64,000 bases of DNA from DATFVJ01 sp963826515. Its GTDB lineage: Bacteria; Actinomycetota; Actinomycetes; Streptosporangiales; Streptosporangiaceae. This document shows, piece after piece, positions 25,365 through 34,246 of this stretch. Position numbers and translations under genes: made by a program. Positions within the stretch are counted from its first letter, which is position 1, and each line of letters begins with the position of its first letter. The stretch covers positions 248,001 to 312,000 of the forward strand of contig CAWGXI010000016.1 in NCBI GenBank assembly GCA_963826515.1, read 5' to 3'. The notes below the pieces were generated by a model. It worked only from the letters and a program-made list of their open reading frames with translations, was not told the DNA's origin and did no database searches.

Positions 25365-26348
25365 ATGGAAGAACGCGTACTCGGGCGGACCGGCCGCAAA
25401 ATCGGAGTGATCGGTCTCGGCGCTTGGCAGCTCGGCGCCGACTGGGGTGAGGTTAGCGACGACAGCGCGCGTGCCACCCTGCTCGCCGCCGTGGACGCCG
25501 GTGTCACCTTCATCGACACCGCCGACGTGTACGGCGACGGCCGCAGCGAGCGCGCCATCGGCCGGCTGCTCGCCGACAGGCCGGCCGCGGGCCTGACCGT
25601 GGCGACGAAGATGGGCCGGCGGGTGGCACTCGATCCCGCACTCTACACACTGGACAACTTCCGCGCCTGGACGGACCGGTCACGCGCCAACCTCGGCGTC
25701 GACAGCCTCGACCTGGTGCAGTTGCACTGCCCGCCGCCGGCCGTCTACTCGTCGGACGCGGTCTACGACGCACTCGACACGCTCGTCGCCGATCGCGCGA
25801 TCGCCGCCTACGGCGTCAGCGTGGAGACCTGCGCGCAAGCCGTGACAGCCATCGCACGGCCCGGCATGGCGAGCGTGCAGATCATCCTCAACGCGTTCAG
25901 GCTCAAGCCGGTGACCGAGGTCCTGCCGCAAGCGCAGCGCGCCGGGGTCGGCATCGTCGCCAGGGTGCCGCTGGCCAGCGGCCTACTTTCAGGTAAATAC
26001 GACGAGACCACTCAGTTCAACGCCGATGACCACCGTAATTACAACCGCAGCGGCGAGGCCTTCGACGTCGGGGAGACCTTCTCGGGCGTGGACTTCGCCA
26101 CCGGGCTCGAAGCCGTCAGGCGGCTGGCGCCGCTGGTGCCCGCCGGGGCGGCAATGGCCCAGTTCGCGCTGCGCTGGATCATCGACCAGCCGGGCGTCAG
26201 CGTCGTGATCCCCGGCGCGCGCAACCCGCAGCAGGCGCAGGCCAACGCCGCCGCGGCCGACCTCGCGCCGCTGTCCCCCCAGGCGCACGACACCGTCCGT
26301 GCGGTATACGACGAGCTGATCCGGCCGCAGGTGCACGACCGCTGGTGA
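25365..26348 (+). CDS. Aldo/keto reductase
   Basis: NADPH-dependent oxidoreductase of 327 residues with a TIM barrel. The catalytic tetrad is visible as Asp/Tyr in FIDTADVYGDGRSE, Lys in TVATKMGRR and His in LVQLHCPP. The C-terminal cofactor-binding segment is VSVVIPGARNPQQAQAN. ATG 25365 matches the family N-terminus (MEERVLGRTGRKIGVIGLG). Single gene; substrate unknown. Confidence 0.93.
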   Translation: MEERVLGRTGRKIGVIGLGAWQLGADWGEVSDDSARATLLAAVDAGVTFIDTADVYGDGRSERAIGRLLADRPAAGLTVATKMGRRVALDPALYTLDNFRAWTDRSRANLGVDSLDLVQLHCPPPAVYSSDAVYDALDTLVADRAIAAYGVSVETCAQAVTAIARPGMASVQIILNAFRLKPVTEVLPQAQRAGVGIVARVPLASGLLSGKYDETTQFNADDHRNYNRSGEAFDVGETFSGVDFATGLEAVRRLAPLVPAGAAMAQFALRWIIDQPGVSVVIPGARNPQQAQANAAAADLAPLSPQAHDTVRAVYDELIRPQVHDRW

Positions 26349-26661
26349 TCGCGGCACAAAGGGCCGTGGCACCCCACGCGAGCCGTTAAGGATGTATCGC
26401 CCTGGGGGGACGACCCCCCGGATCCCCCGGCGGACTGTAGCGGCCCGCTCACTGCTGGATGAGAAAGTAGAGGATCTCAGACTTGCCAAGTTGCGCAATC
26501 CTGAACAAACTGGTCCGGGCGAGTGGTGGCAGGAGGAAGCCCAGCAGTCAAGTGTCGGGCCGTGCCCCGTAGCGCAGCTGATCGCGGTGGTCAGGGCGCG
26601 TCAGGCTCGAGCCAGCGTGTGGCACGCCCGCCTGAAGCCCTGGCCAGGCGCCAGGCCGCCG
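26349..26661. other. Convergent intergenic region
   Basis: Between the aldo/keto reductase and blaI 3' ends. A short G/C block CCTGGGGGGACGACCCCCCGG (26401-26421) can fold back and might terminate transcription. No gene seen. Confidence 0.35.
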
Positions 26662-27054
26662 TCAGCTTTCTTCCGCGTCCCGCAGCAACTGGTGGAGCAG
26701 GCGCTCATCGTCCGGCGACAGGCCGGTCAGAAACCTGGCGAGCACGGCGGCGTGATCACGCCCTTCCCGCAGCAGGGCGTGCATTGCCTGCGCGGTGTGG
26801 GTGGCCTCGTCCTGCGCCGGGCTGTAGGCGTTGCCGCGGCCGGCCGACCGGCGGGTGACCAGGCCCTTGCGGTGCAGCCGGTGCAGGATGGTTGTCACCG
26901 TGCTATAGGCGAGGCCGTTGCCCAATTCCGCGTGCACTTCGGCCGGGACGAGCGGCCGGCCCGCCGCCCACAGAGCGGCGAGCACCTCGCCTTCAAGCTC
27001 CCCAGCTAGGCGCCGACTGGACCGGCTCGTACCATGATCTGGCGCCGCGGCCAT
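26662..27054 (-). CDS. BlaI/MecI/CopY-family repressor
   Basis: A 130-residue penicillinase-repressor family winged helix. LEGEVLAALWAAGRPLVPAE, then VHAELGNGLAYSTVTTILHR (recognition helix), LHRKGLVTRRSAGRGNAYSP, and a C-terminal dimerisation helix bundle. The usual partner, a BlaR1/M56 membrane peptidase, is not adjacent. It is divergent from a small zinc-ribbon gene and uppP, so these are candidate targets. Control of cell-wall recycling via uppP is inference. Confidence 0.9.
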   Translation of the reverse strand: MAAAPDHGTSRSSRRLAGELEGEVLAALWAAGRPLVPAEVHAELGNGLAYSTVTTILHRLHRKGLVTRRSAGRGNAYSPAQDEATHTAQAMHALLREGRDHAAVLARFLTGLSPDDERLLHQLLRDAEES

Positions 27055-27196
27055 GTGGGCTCCTCCCTACCCCACAAGGTTGCCAGAATCGGCGGCGGCA
27101 AAGCACGGGCTGAATGACATGACGTGCGCGATACCTTCCTTTCTGACAGAGTGTGACAGTGCGACTACTAATTGCGCTGGCCGGGGGGAAAGGCGA

Positions 27197-27301
27197 ATGA
27201 CCATCGAACCGGTATTCGCGTGCAGGGAATGTGGCGAACTGTCCGACGAGGGCGGCGACTGCGCGGCGTGCGGAGGGCACATGTGGCCATCCGCCGTATA
27301 G
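27197..27301 (+). CDS. Small zinc-ribbon protein (34 residues)
   Basis: MTIEPVFACRECGELSDEGG continuing to DCAACGGHMWPSAV: one compact C4 ribbon (CxxC-N8-CxxC). ATG 27197 has a good ribosome site (GGGGGGAAAGGCGA). Such mini rubredoxin-like ribbons are widespread in actinobacteria with no known role. It lies in the blaI-uppP divergent region. Confidence 0.6.
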   Translation: MTIEPVFACRECGELSDEGGDCAACGGHMWPSAV

Positions 27302-27320
27302 GCGTGCGACCAACGTCCAC

Positions 27321-27335
27321 AAGTTGTAGTAACTT
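27321..27335. promoter_or_regulatory. AAGTT-N5-AACTT inverted repeat upstream of uppP
   Basis: AAGTTGTAGTAACTT is a perfect 5-bp dyad with a 5-base centre, about 100 bases upstream of uppP and 20 bases after the zinc-ribbon stop. It contains GTAGT, part of BlaI/MecI-type operators, so BlaI may bind it. The call is weak; a short dyad can occur by chance. Confidence 0.3.
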
Positions 27336-27432
27336 AAGCTGAACGACCGGAACCACCGTGGCCGGCCCGGTGCGGTGCCGCGTCGTCCCATTCACCGTGC
27401 CCGCTTCCCGCGGTCGAGCGGAAGGCCTGCCG

Positions 27433-28437
27433 ATGCCCGTCCTGACCTATCCCGAGGCCATTGTGGTTGGCCTTGTGCAGGGAGTGTCCGAGCTCTTTCC
27501 CATCTCAAGCCTGGGCCACAGCGTGCTGATCCCCGCGCTGATCGGCGGTCAGTGGGCACGCGACCTGAACATGTCAGCATCCGAATCGCCGTACCTGGCC
27601 TTCATCGTGGGTTTGCACGTCGCCACCGCTGCCGCGATGATCCTCTACTTCTGGCGGGACTGGGTCCGGATTATCGGCGGTTTCCTCAGCTCGATCCGCG
27701 ACCGGCGAGTGGAAACGCCCGACCAGCGCCTGGCCTGGATGATCATCTTAGCTACGATCCCCGTCGGCCTCGCCGGCCTGTGGCTCGAGCATCTGTTCCG
27801 TGTCGTGTTCAGCAAACCGATCCTGACCGCGATCTTCCTCACCGTCAACGGGTTCATCCTGTTCGCCGGTGAGCGGATGCGCCGGCGCGCCGCCGCGCGG
27901 CCCGGCCAGATCCTCGCGGAGCGGGAGGTGGCGCAGGAACGCGAGATGGCCACCGTCGCGGCCGGGCGCCAGTCATCCAGGCATGATTCCGGCCAGCGCG
28001 GGTTGCGGCAGCAGGAAGCGGCCGCCGCGGTACAGGCCGACAGGCGGCTGGCGCGCATCGGGTTCAGCCGTGCCATCGGGATCGGCTCACTGCAGATCCT
28101 CGCGCTGCTGCCCGGCATCAGCCGCGACGGAATCGTGATGGTCGGCGGCATGTTCCGCGGGCTGTCCAGGCGGGACGCGGCGCGGTTCTCTTTCCTGCTG
28201 TCCGCACCGGTGATTCTCGCTGCGGGCGCGATCAAGATCCCGGACCTAACGGGGCCGCTCGGCCACGGCATTCACGGCCAGATCCTGGTCGGCAGCCTGC
28301 TCGCGTTCGCCGGCGCCTACCTAGCCGTCCGGTTCCTCGTCCGCTACCTGTCGGACCCCACCAAGACGCTTACCCCGTTCGCCGTCTACTGCGTACTCGC
28401 CGGCCTCGGCAGTCTCGCCTACCTGACCCTCCGCTGA
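27433..28437 (+). CDS. uppP: Undecaprenyl-diphosphatase (UppP/BacA)
   Basis: Integral membrane phosphatase recycling the C55 carrier lipid for peptidoglycan synthesis; overexpression gives bacitracin resistance. The active-site segments are VQGVSELFPISSLGHSVLI (first Glu of the usual EGxTE replaced by Gln) and LLPGISRDGIVMVGGMF (usual SRSG is SRDG), so this is a divergent subfamily. Helices are spread through 334 residues. A charged insert of about 55 residues (REVAQEREMATVAAGR to QEAAAAVQADRR) interrupts the middle cytoplasmic loop. ATG 27433 gives the family N-terminus PVLTYPEAIVVGLVQG; the open frame 25 codons upstream is not conserved-looking. Confidence 0.88.
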   Translation: MPVLTYPEAIVVGLVQGVSELFPISSLGHSVLIPALIGGQWARDLNMSASESPYLAFIVGLHVATAAAMILYFWRDWVRIIGGFLSSIRDRRVETPDQRLAWMIILATIPVGLAGLWLEHLFRVVFSKPILTAIFLTVNGFILFAGERMRRRAAARPGQILAEREVAQEREMATVAAGRQSSRHDSGQRGLRQQEAAAAVQADRRLARIGFSRAIGIGSLQILALLPGISRDGIVMVGGMFRGLSRRDAARFSFLLSAPVILAAGAIKIPDLTGPLGHGIHGQILVGSLLAFAGAYLAVRFLVRYLSDPTKTLTPFAVYCVLAGLGSLAYLTLR

Positions 28438-28454
28438 CCCGATTCGCCATTACG

Positions 28455-28483
28455 CGGCCGGCGAGATCGATGTCCGCCGGCCG
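28455..28483. terminator. Hairpin after uppP
   Basis: CGGCCGGCG and CGCCGGCCG pair perfectly around an 11-base loop, starting 17 bases after the uppP stop. There is no T tract, so it is a weak intrinsic terminator at best. Confidence 0.45.
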
Positions 28484-28717
28484 TGATCATTCCCGCCACC
28501 AGTTGCGTGGAAGGCGCGCTGGCAGGCAGACTGTGCCCCTGGCGATGAGGCTCGCCACAACCGCGGGCTATCCCCGATCCCGCTGATGGCCTCTACCACC
28601 TGGCCGGTTCACACCGGCTGCTGGAAGGAGGCCACCGTTGGTTATCCATGCGCCCGGGCCACCCGGCGATCATCGCGGCCGGCCTGCCCGCCGTGTGACG
28701 CCGCCCGGAGCCGGCCA

Positions 28718-29680
28718 ATGAGCGCGGACCTGCCCATCCCGGCCATTCAGGCACTCCAGGTCCTGACGGTCGCATGCGCGGCCCCTGGCGTGTCCGGCGT
28801 CATCGCCAAGGTCGAGGCGCGGCTGCAGGAGCGGCGCGGCCCGCGGATCTGCCAGCCGTACTTTGACCTGGCAAAACTGTGCCGCAAGGAAGCGCTCGCT
28901 CCCGAGGGCGCCAGCTGGTTCTTCCTCGCCGCACCACTTGTCGCGGTCACCTGCTACCTCACCGTGCCCCTGCTGATCCCGGTGCTGACCAGTTATCCGC
29001 TGCCACTCGGCTACATGGGCGACATTCTCGGCGGCGGGTTCATCCTGTCGCTGGCAAGTTTCGTCGTGGCGGTCGCGGCCCTGGAGACCGGCAGCCCGTA
29101 CGCGCAGATGGGATCGAGCCGGGCCAAGACCTTCGGGGCGATCACCGAGCCCGTGGTGCTCTTCGTCGTGTTCACGGTGGCGCTGGTGACCGGCACCGAC
29201 CTGCCGTACGCGCTGGCCGCGACGGTCCGCTCGTCGGCCAGCCAGATCATCAGGCCGGCGCATCTGCTCGCCGCCGCCGCTCTCTTCATGGTCATCCTGT
29301 CCGAGACCGGCCGGATTCCGGTGGAGACGCACACCGGGACCAACGAGTTCGGAATGATCGAGGAGGCCAGGCCCTTCGAGCACTCCGGCCCCTATTTCGC
29401 GTTGCTCAAGCTTGGCTCGGCGATGAAGCAGCTGATCCTGTTCACCATCCTGGCCAACGTCTTCATCGCCCCCTGGGGGCTGGCCGCGACGACGCGGGCA
29501 CCCGACGTCGCGCTGGCGGTCGTGGCGCTGCTCGCCAAGGCGGCGGGGATCGGCGTTGTGATCGCCGTCATCGACAACTCGTTCGCCAAGCTGCGCCTGT
29601 TCAAGATCACCGAGTTTGCGGCTGGGGCATTCCTGCTCGCGGTGCTCGGCGTATTCACCCTCTACCTGGGAGGTGGCTGA
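28718..29680 (+). CDS. HycD/HyfC-like membrane subunit (NuoH family)
   Basis: Respiratory complex I subunit 1 family, the hydrophobic heel subunit of group 4 hydrogenases and complex I, of 320 residues. Signature loops are RLQERRGPRICQPYFDLAKL, SPYAQMGSSRAKTFG, SETGRIPVETHTGTNEFGM and EARPFEHSGPYFALLKLGSA. ATG 28718 is chosen, since upstream codons of the open frame code Cys/Arg-rich non-membrane sequence. The stop overlaps the next ATG (TGATG). Gene order hycD-hycP-hycQ-hycE matches M. tuberculosis Rv0084-Rv0087. It is the first gene of a six-gene unit. Confidence 0.93.
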   Translation: MSADLPIPAIQALQVLTVACAAPGVSGVIAKVEARLQERRGPRICQPYFDLAKLCRKEALAPEGASWFFLAAPLVAVTCYLTVPLLIPVLTSYPLPLGYMGDILGGGFILSLASFVVAVAALETGSPYAQMGSSRAKTFGAITEPVVLFVVFTVALVTGTDLPYALAATVRSSASQIIRPAHLLAAAALFMVILSETGRIPVETHTGTNEFGMIEEARPFEHSGPYFALLKLGSAMKQLILFTILANVFIAPWGLAATTRAPDVALAVVALLAKAAGIGVVIAVIDNSFAKLRLFKITEFAAGAFLLAVLGVFTLYLGGG

Positions 29681-30372
29681 TGATTGCCGCCCACCTGGGC
29701 CCCGTCGCCCACGGCCCGCCGAGCGTGTTCACCGGCGCCGCGAACCTTGTCGCGGTCGTCGTCCTGCTGCTCGAGTTCGGCATGCTCAGGCAGGCACTGC
29801 TGCGCGACCAGGTCCGGCTCTACGCCGCGCAGTCGGCCGCGGTCTCCGCGCTCGCCGTCATCGTGGCGGCGGCGCGGCACCTGCCCGAGCTATACGTGCT
29901 CGCGGCGCTTTCCGCGGCGCTGAAGGTCATCGCGGTGCCCGCGGTGCTGCGCAGGCTGCTGCGCGGCACCCAGGACGAGATCGCCGGCAGCGGCGCGCTG
30001 AGCCTGGCGAGCACCGTACTCGTGGCCATCGCGGTCGCCGCCTTCGGCTTCTTCGCAGTGGGCACGCTCGGCATCCAGAGCCCGGCGCTGCCCGCGGCCG
30101 CGCTCGGCCTCGCGGTCGCCGTCGTGCTCGTCGCGTTCGTGCTGATGATCGTCCGCCGTGACGTGGTCTCGCAGTCGGCCGGGTTCTTCTCGCTGGAGAA
30201 CGGAGTCTCGCTCGCGGCCCTCGTGGTGGCGGCCCAGATGCCGTTGATCCTCGCCGTCGCGTTCCTGTTCGACCTGCTGGTCGCGGTCGTCGTCTTCGGC
30301 GTGCTGATCCGGTTCCATCACGGCCGCGCGGAGTCGCTGTCCACTGCCGGGCTGACCAGTCTGCGAGGGTGA
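29680..30372 (+). CDS. HycP/HyfE-like membrane subunit
   Basis: A 230-residue, highly hydrophobic protein with seven or so helices, equivalent to HyfE/HycP (related to NuoK in fold). LLLEFGMLRQALLRDQVRLY near the start and FFSLENGVSLAALVVAAQMP with its membrane Glu near residue 170 are family features. ATG 29680 overlaps the hycD-like stop. Likely an antiporter-like connector subunit in the membrane arm. Confidence 0.88.
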   Translation: MIAAHLGPVAHGPPSVFTGAANLVAVVVLLLEFGMLRQALLRDQVRLYAAQSAAVSALAVIVAAARHLPELYVLAALSAALKVIAVPAVLRRLLRGTQDEIAGSGALSLASTVLVAIAVAAFGFFAVGTLGIQSPALPAAALGLAVAVVLVAFVLMIVRRDVVSQSAGFFSLENGVSLAALVVAAQMPLILAVAFLFDLLVAVVVFGVLIRFHHGRAESLSTAGLTSLRG

Positions 30373-30375
30373 GCC

Positions 30376-31899
30376 GTGACCATAGGACACATAGCAGGCG
30401 CGGCAGGCGCGGCAGGCGCGGCAGGCGCGGCGACCACCTCGAGCCTGGCCATCCTGTTCCTGCTCGTCGCGCCGCTCATCACCGGATTCGCCGCGCTGCG
30501 GCTGCCGATCGGCGCTTGCCAGGCGCTGACCACCGCTACCGGTGCCCTGAGCTTCGCGGCGGCGATCGCGCTCATGCCAGCGGCGGCAGAGCGCGACGTG
30601 ACGGTCGGGCACTACCTGCGTGCCGACGCCATATCCGTGGTGTTCCTGCTCGCCAGCGGCTTCCTTTATGCGGCGGTGGCCGCGTACTCCATCGGCTACC
30701 TGCGGCAGGACGCCCGCACCCCGGAGTTCACCCGCTACGCCCGCCGCTTCTACGCCGGCCTGAACCTGTTCGCCTGGGCGATGCTCGCCGCGCCGCTGAT
30801 GAGCAGCCTGGCGCTGTTGTGGATCGCGATCGAGGTGACCACGGTGATCTCGGCTCTGCTGATTGCGATCGAGGACACCGACGGTGCGGTGGAGGCTGCC
30901 TGGAAGTATGTACTGATCGCCTCCGCCGGCCTGGGCATCGCGCTGCTCGCCACCGTCTTCATGTACGCGGCAGGCGCACGTGTGCTCGGCCCGTCCTACG
31001 ACCTGACGATCATGCCTCTGCTGCGCGCCGGCGCGAACGTCCCGCACGCCGCCACGCGGCTCGCGTTCGTGCTCGCGGTCCTCGGTTACGGCACCAAGGT
31101 CGGGCTGTTCCCTGTGCACACCTGGCTGCCCGACGCCCACTCGGAAGCCCCGACACCAGTGTCCGCGCTGCTTTCCGGGTCCCTGCTCGCGGTGAGCTTC
31201 TACGCCATCCTGCGGTACTACCAGGTCAGCGCCGCTGTGCTCGGGCCGCGGTTCCCGCAGGCCGTGCTGCTTGTCTTCGGTATCGCATCGCTGCTGCTCG
31301 CCGCGCTCTACCTGCTCGACCAGGGCGATCTCAAACGCCTGTTCGCGTACTCGAGCGTCGAGCACATGGGCATCCTGACGATCGGGGTGAGCTTCGGCGC
31401 ACCCGTGGCGCTGGCCGGCGTGCTGCTGCACGTGCTCGCGCACGCGGCCGCCAAAGGCAACGCCTTCATGGGCGCGGGAGTGCTGGTGCGCAAGTACGGC
31501 ACCAAACAGGTATCCACGATCCGCGGCGGCCTCGACGTGCTCCCTTGGAGCGGGCCGCTGCTGTTGATGGCCGTGCTCGCGCTCGCCGCGATGCCGCCGT
31601 TCGGGATCTTCCGCAGCGAGTTCGAGATCGTCGCGGGCGGCTTCGCCGCGTCCCGCAATGCGGCCGCGGCGGTGCTCGTCGTCCTCGTGACCGTCGCGTT
31701 CCTCGGCTTGTCCGTGGCAGCGAACCGGATGCTGCTCACCCCGGCGCCCGAAACAATCCCGCGCGGCGAGCCGAGTGCCTGGATGGTGATTCCGGTGCTG
31801 GCCGGCATCGCCGCTCTCGTCGTGCTTGGCGTCGACCCGCCTGGCCACCTGGTGGCGCTGCTTACCCACGGCGCCGCAGAACTTGGCGGCCGGGCATGA
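30376..31899 (+). CDS. HycQ/HyfF-like proton-channel subunit
   Basis: Proton-conducting membrane transporter family (NuoN/MrpD-like) of 507 residues. Key residues are a TM5-like Glu in LLWIAIEVTTVISALLI, the TM7 Lys in YGTKVGLFPVHTWLPDAHSE, the broken-helix Lys in VLAHAAAKGNAFMG, and SSVEHMGILTIGVSFG. GTG 30376 follows the hycP stop by 3 bases. The N-terminus codes (GAA)n from a 9 bp repeat. ATGA overlap with the next gene. Confidence 0.92.
   Translation: MTIGHIAGAAGAAGAAGAATTSSLAILFLLVAPLITGFAALRLPIGACQALTTATGALSFAAAIALMPAAAERDVTVGHYLRADAISVVFLLASGFLYAAVAAYSIGYLRQDARTPEFTRYARRFYAGLNLFAWAMLAAPLMSSLALLWIAIEVTTVISALLIAIEDTDGAVEAAWKYVLIASAGLGIALLATVFMYAAGARVLGPSYDLTIMPLLRAGANVPHAATRLAFVLAVLGYGTKVGLFPVHTWLPDAHSEAPTPVSALLSGSLLAVSFYAILRYYQVSAAVLGPRFPQAVLLVFGIASLLLAALYLLDQGDLKRLFAYSSVEHMGILTIGVSFGAPVALAGVLLHVLAHAAAKGNAFMGAGVLVRKYGTKQVSTIRGGLDVLPWSGPLLLMAVLALAAMPPFGIFRSEFEIVAGGFAASRNAAAAVLVVLVTVAFLGLSVAANRMLLTPAPETIPRGEPSAWMVIPVLAGIAALVVLGVDPPGHLVALLTHGAAELGGRA
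30394..30429. repeat. 9 bp in-frame repeat at hycQ start
   Basis: Four copies of GCAGGCGCG-type units directly after the start region, coding Gly-Ala-Ala repeats. Confidence 0.7.
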
Positions 31900-33357
31900 C
31901 GGCACCGACGATCGCTGCGGCATCGCTCGGCAGCACGCTGGCTTCCCGGGTCGCCGCCGGCCAGCGGTTCGCCGGCCTGTTCGGCACCGTGGCGGCTGAC
32001 GGCGTGCTGATCTCCGCGCACCTGGCAGGCGGCAGCGATGTCGAGACCATCGACGCCATGCTTCCACCTGACGCGGCAGCCTACCCGGCCGTGAGCCCGG
32101 TCATCGGCGCGGCGTTCTGGTACGAACGCGAACTGCACGACCTGTTCGGCGTGGTGCCCGAGGGTCACCCTCGGCTCGAACCGCTCATCCTGCCGCTCAC
32201 TGCCAGCCAGATCAGCGCTGACCGCCTGTCGGCTGCCGGACCTGACGAGCACACCCTGCCCAGGCACGTGACAGGGAAGGGATTGTTCACCATCCCGCAC
32301 GGCCCGGTGCGGTCCGGTGTGGTCGAGTCCATCGAATACCTCGTCGAAACGCCGGGTGAGGATATCCCGCACCTGAATATGCGGATCTTCTACAAGCATC
32401 GTGGCATCGAGAAACGCTTCGAAGGGCTCGGCACTGCCGATGGGACGCTGCTGGCTGAGCGGGCCGAGGGGATCGCATCGGTCGCCCATGCGCTCGCCTA
32501 CTGCCACGCGATCGAGCGGATCTCCGGCTGTACGGTGCCCTGGCGCGCCAGGCTCGTCCGTGTCCTGCATGCCGAACTCGAACGCATCGCGAATCACCTG
32601 GACGTGGCCACCCGGCTGGCGGATGCGGCCGGACTCGCGGTCGCCACTGCCCGGTTCGGCCGGCACAAGGAGCGGGTGCTCCGTCTTGTCAGCCGCCTCT
32701 GCGGCAGCCGTTTTGGCCGTGGGGTGGTAGTTCCCGGCGGAGTCAGCCGCCCGCCGCTGGCAGGCCCGGCCGGCATATTCGCGGAGATCGGCCCGCTCGA
32801 GCGGGACGTCGCGGCCGACACCGCGGCGCTGATGAGTACCGCGTCCTTCCTGGACCGGCTGCGGCGGACCGGCCCGTTGCGGCCGGACCGTGCGCGCGAG
32901 CACGGCGCGGTCGGGCCGATTGGCAAGGCGTCGGGCTATGTTGACGACGCGCGGCTCGCCCGGCCCTATGACGGCTACACCGCGCTCGGCATCCTGCCCG
33001 GCGAGCCGCACTCAGCCGGCGATGCGCTGGCCAGGCTGCGGATCCGGGTGCAAGAAGTCAGCCAGTCTTTCCACCTCATCAGGCAGGCATCGGACGAACT
33101 AGCGGACGCGGGCGGCGGCGTCGCCGCGCCCTGCGACGCCGGCCAGCGGCCGGGCGGTCGGCTGGGCGGAAGCTCCGCAGGGTGAGGTACTTTACGACGT
33201 TCGCGTCGCCGATGGACGGATCACACGCTGCAGGCCGCGTTCGGCGTCGTTCCACAACCTTGTCCTGATGCACGAGGTCTTCGCCGGTGACATCCTCACC
33301 GACTTCCCTTTCATCGAGGCGAGCTTCGGCCTGTCGGTCGCCGGTGCGGCACGGTAG
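31896..33357 (+). pseudogene. HycE-like large subunit (NuoCD/group 4), frameshifted near 3' end, [NiFe] cysteines absent
   Basis: Fused NuoC-like (about 1-130; FWYERELHDLFGVVPEGHPR) and NuoD-like catalytic subunit. Family segments are MRIFYKHRGIEKRFEG, ALAYCHAIERISGC, LHAELERIANHLDV and GYVDDARLARPYDGYT. Where active enzymes have RVCGICG, this has RAEGIASVAHA, so both Cys are missing. The annotated frame stops at 33185, but the true C-terminus continues in the +1 frame (AVGWAEAPQGEVLYDVRVAD, SFHNLVLMHEVFAG, DILTDFPFIEASFG, stop 33357), implying one extra base at about 33110-33150. The DPCxxC end is LSVAGAAR, again without Cys. Real decay or assembly error; the upstream 400 codons are intact. 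Confidence 0.82.
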
Positions 33358-33372
33358 AAGGGAGCGGCGCAA

Positions 33373-34173
33373 ATGTGGGTTTTCCGCGGGCTACGCGCAG
33401 GTGTGGTCACGACCCGGTGGCCGGATCGGCCCGACTCCCATGCCGAACGGCTGCGCGGCCCGGCCCGCATACTCGACCCGTCGCCAGCAGCGGCGGGAGA
33501 CCTGGCGCGGCTGTGCCCGGCCGGCGCGATCAGCCACCGGGGAGACGAGGGGGTCCGGCTGGATCAGGGCGCGTGCATCCAGTGCGGCCAGTGTGTGACC
33601 GAGCGTCCTGACGTGTTCGGCTGGGCGGAAGGGCCAGGGCCGGTGTCCCTCAGCCGCGGCGGGCTGGTGGTGCCGCAGGCATCAGAGACCCCGCAGAATC
33701 TGGCGCGGATACGTGCTGACCTGCGACAGCGCGCCCGCGCCTTGCGGCGATCCGTGCACGTCAGGCATGTGGACGCCGGATCGGACGGGGCCGACGAGTG
33801 GGAGGTACTCGCCCTCCTGAACCCCGTCTACGACGTGCACAGGCTCGGGATCTTTTTCACCGCGAGCCCGCGGCACGCGGACGTGCTGCTCGTCACGGGT
33901 GCGGGCGCAGCCGGCATGGTGGCACCGCTTCGCCGTACCTATGCGGCGATGCCCGAGCCGAAGCTCGTCATCGCCGCCGGTACCGATGCCATCAGCGGCG
34001 GGCTGCTCGCCGCATCCAGTGGCGCTGCCACGTACGGCGGCGTCGGGGATCTGATTCCGGTGGATGTCTGGGTGCCCGGTTCGCCGCCAAGCCCGTTCAG
34101 CCTGCTGTACGCGCTGCTGCTGGCGCTCGGCCGGGTAACTGCTGGCGCCGAAGGCACGACGGTGGCACGGTGA
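33373..34173 (+). CDS. HyfI/NuoB-like subunit fused to a one-cluster ferredoxin domain
   Basis: A 266-residue protein. Residues about 1-110 form a ferredoxin-type domain with four Cys arranged LCP...CIQCGQC, exactly one [4Fe-4S] site. The rest aligns with the [NiFe]-hydrogenase small subunit: LLNPVYDVHRLGIFFTASPR, HADVLLVTGAGAAGMVAP, PVDVWVPGSPPSPFSLLYAL. All N2-cluster cysteines are replaced: VDCGxCNGCE is VDAGSDGADE, GACxxSGG is GTDAISGG, PGCPP is PGSPP. So this subunit keeps the fold but cannot hold the proximal cluster. It corresponds by position to M. tuberculosis Rv0082. Start ATG 33373, 15 bases after the true hycE-like stop. Confidence 0.85.
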   Translation: MWVFRGLRAGVVTTRWPDRPDSHAERLRGPARILDPSPAAAGDLARLCPAGAISHRGDEGVRLDQGACIQCGQCVTERPDVFGWAEGPGPVSLSRGGLVVPQASETPQNLARIRADLRQRARALRRSVHVRHVDAGSDGADEWEVLALLNPVYDVHRLGIFFTASPRHADVLLVTGAGAAGMVAPLRRTYAAMPEPKLVIAAGTDAISGGLLAASSGAATYGGVGDLIPVDVWVPGSPPSPFSLLYALLLALGRVTAGAEGTTVAR

Positions 34174-34246
34174 GGCCTCGCGGTGCATGCGTCACCCGCC
34201 GTCTGGATGGCGCTTTCGGCCTGCTATGCGGCGCGGAGGTCGGACC

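Noticed and set aside
29890..32067. 725-codon minus-strand frame
   Set aside because: Antisense of hycP/hycQ/hycE-like genes; Arg/His/Gln-rich with no fold signature.
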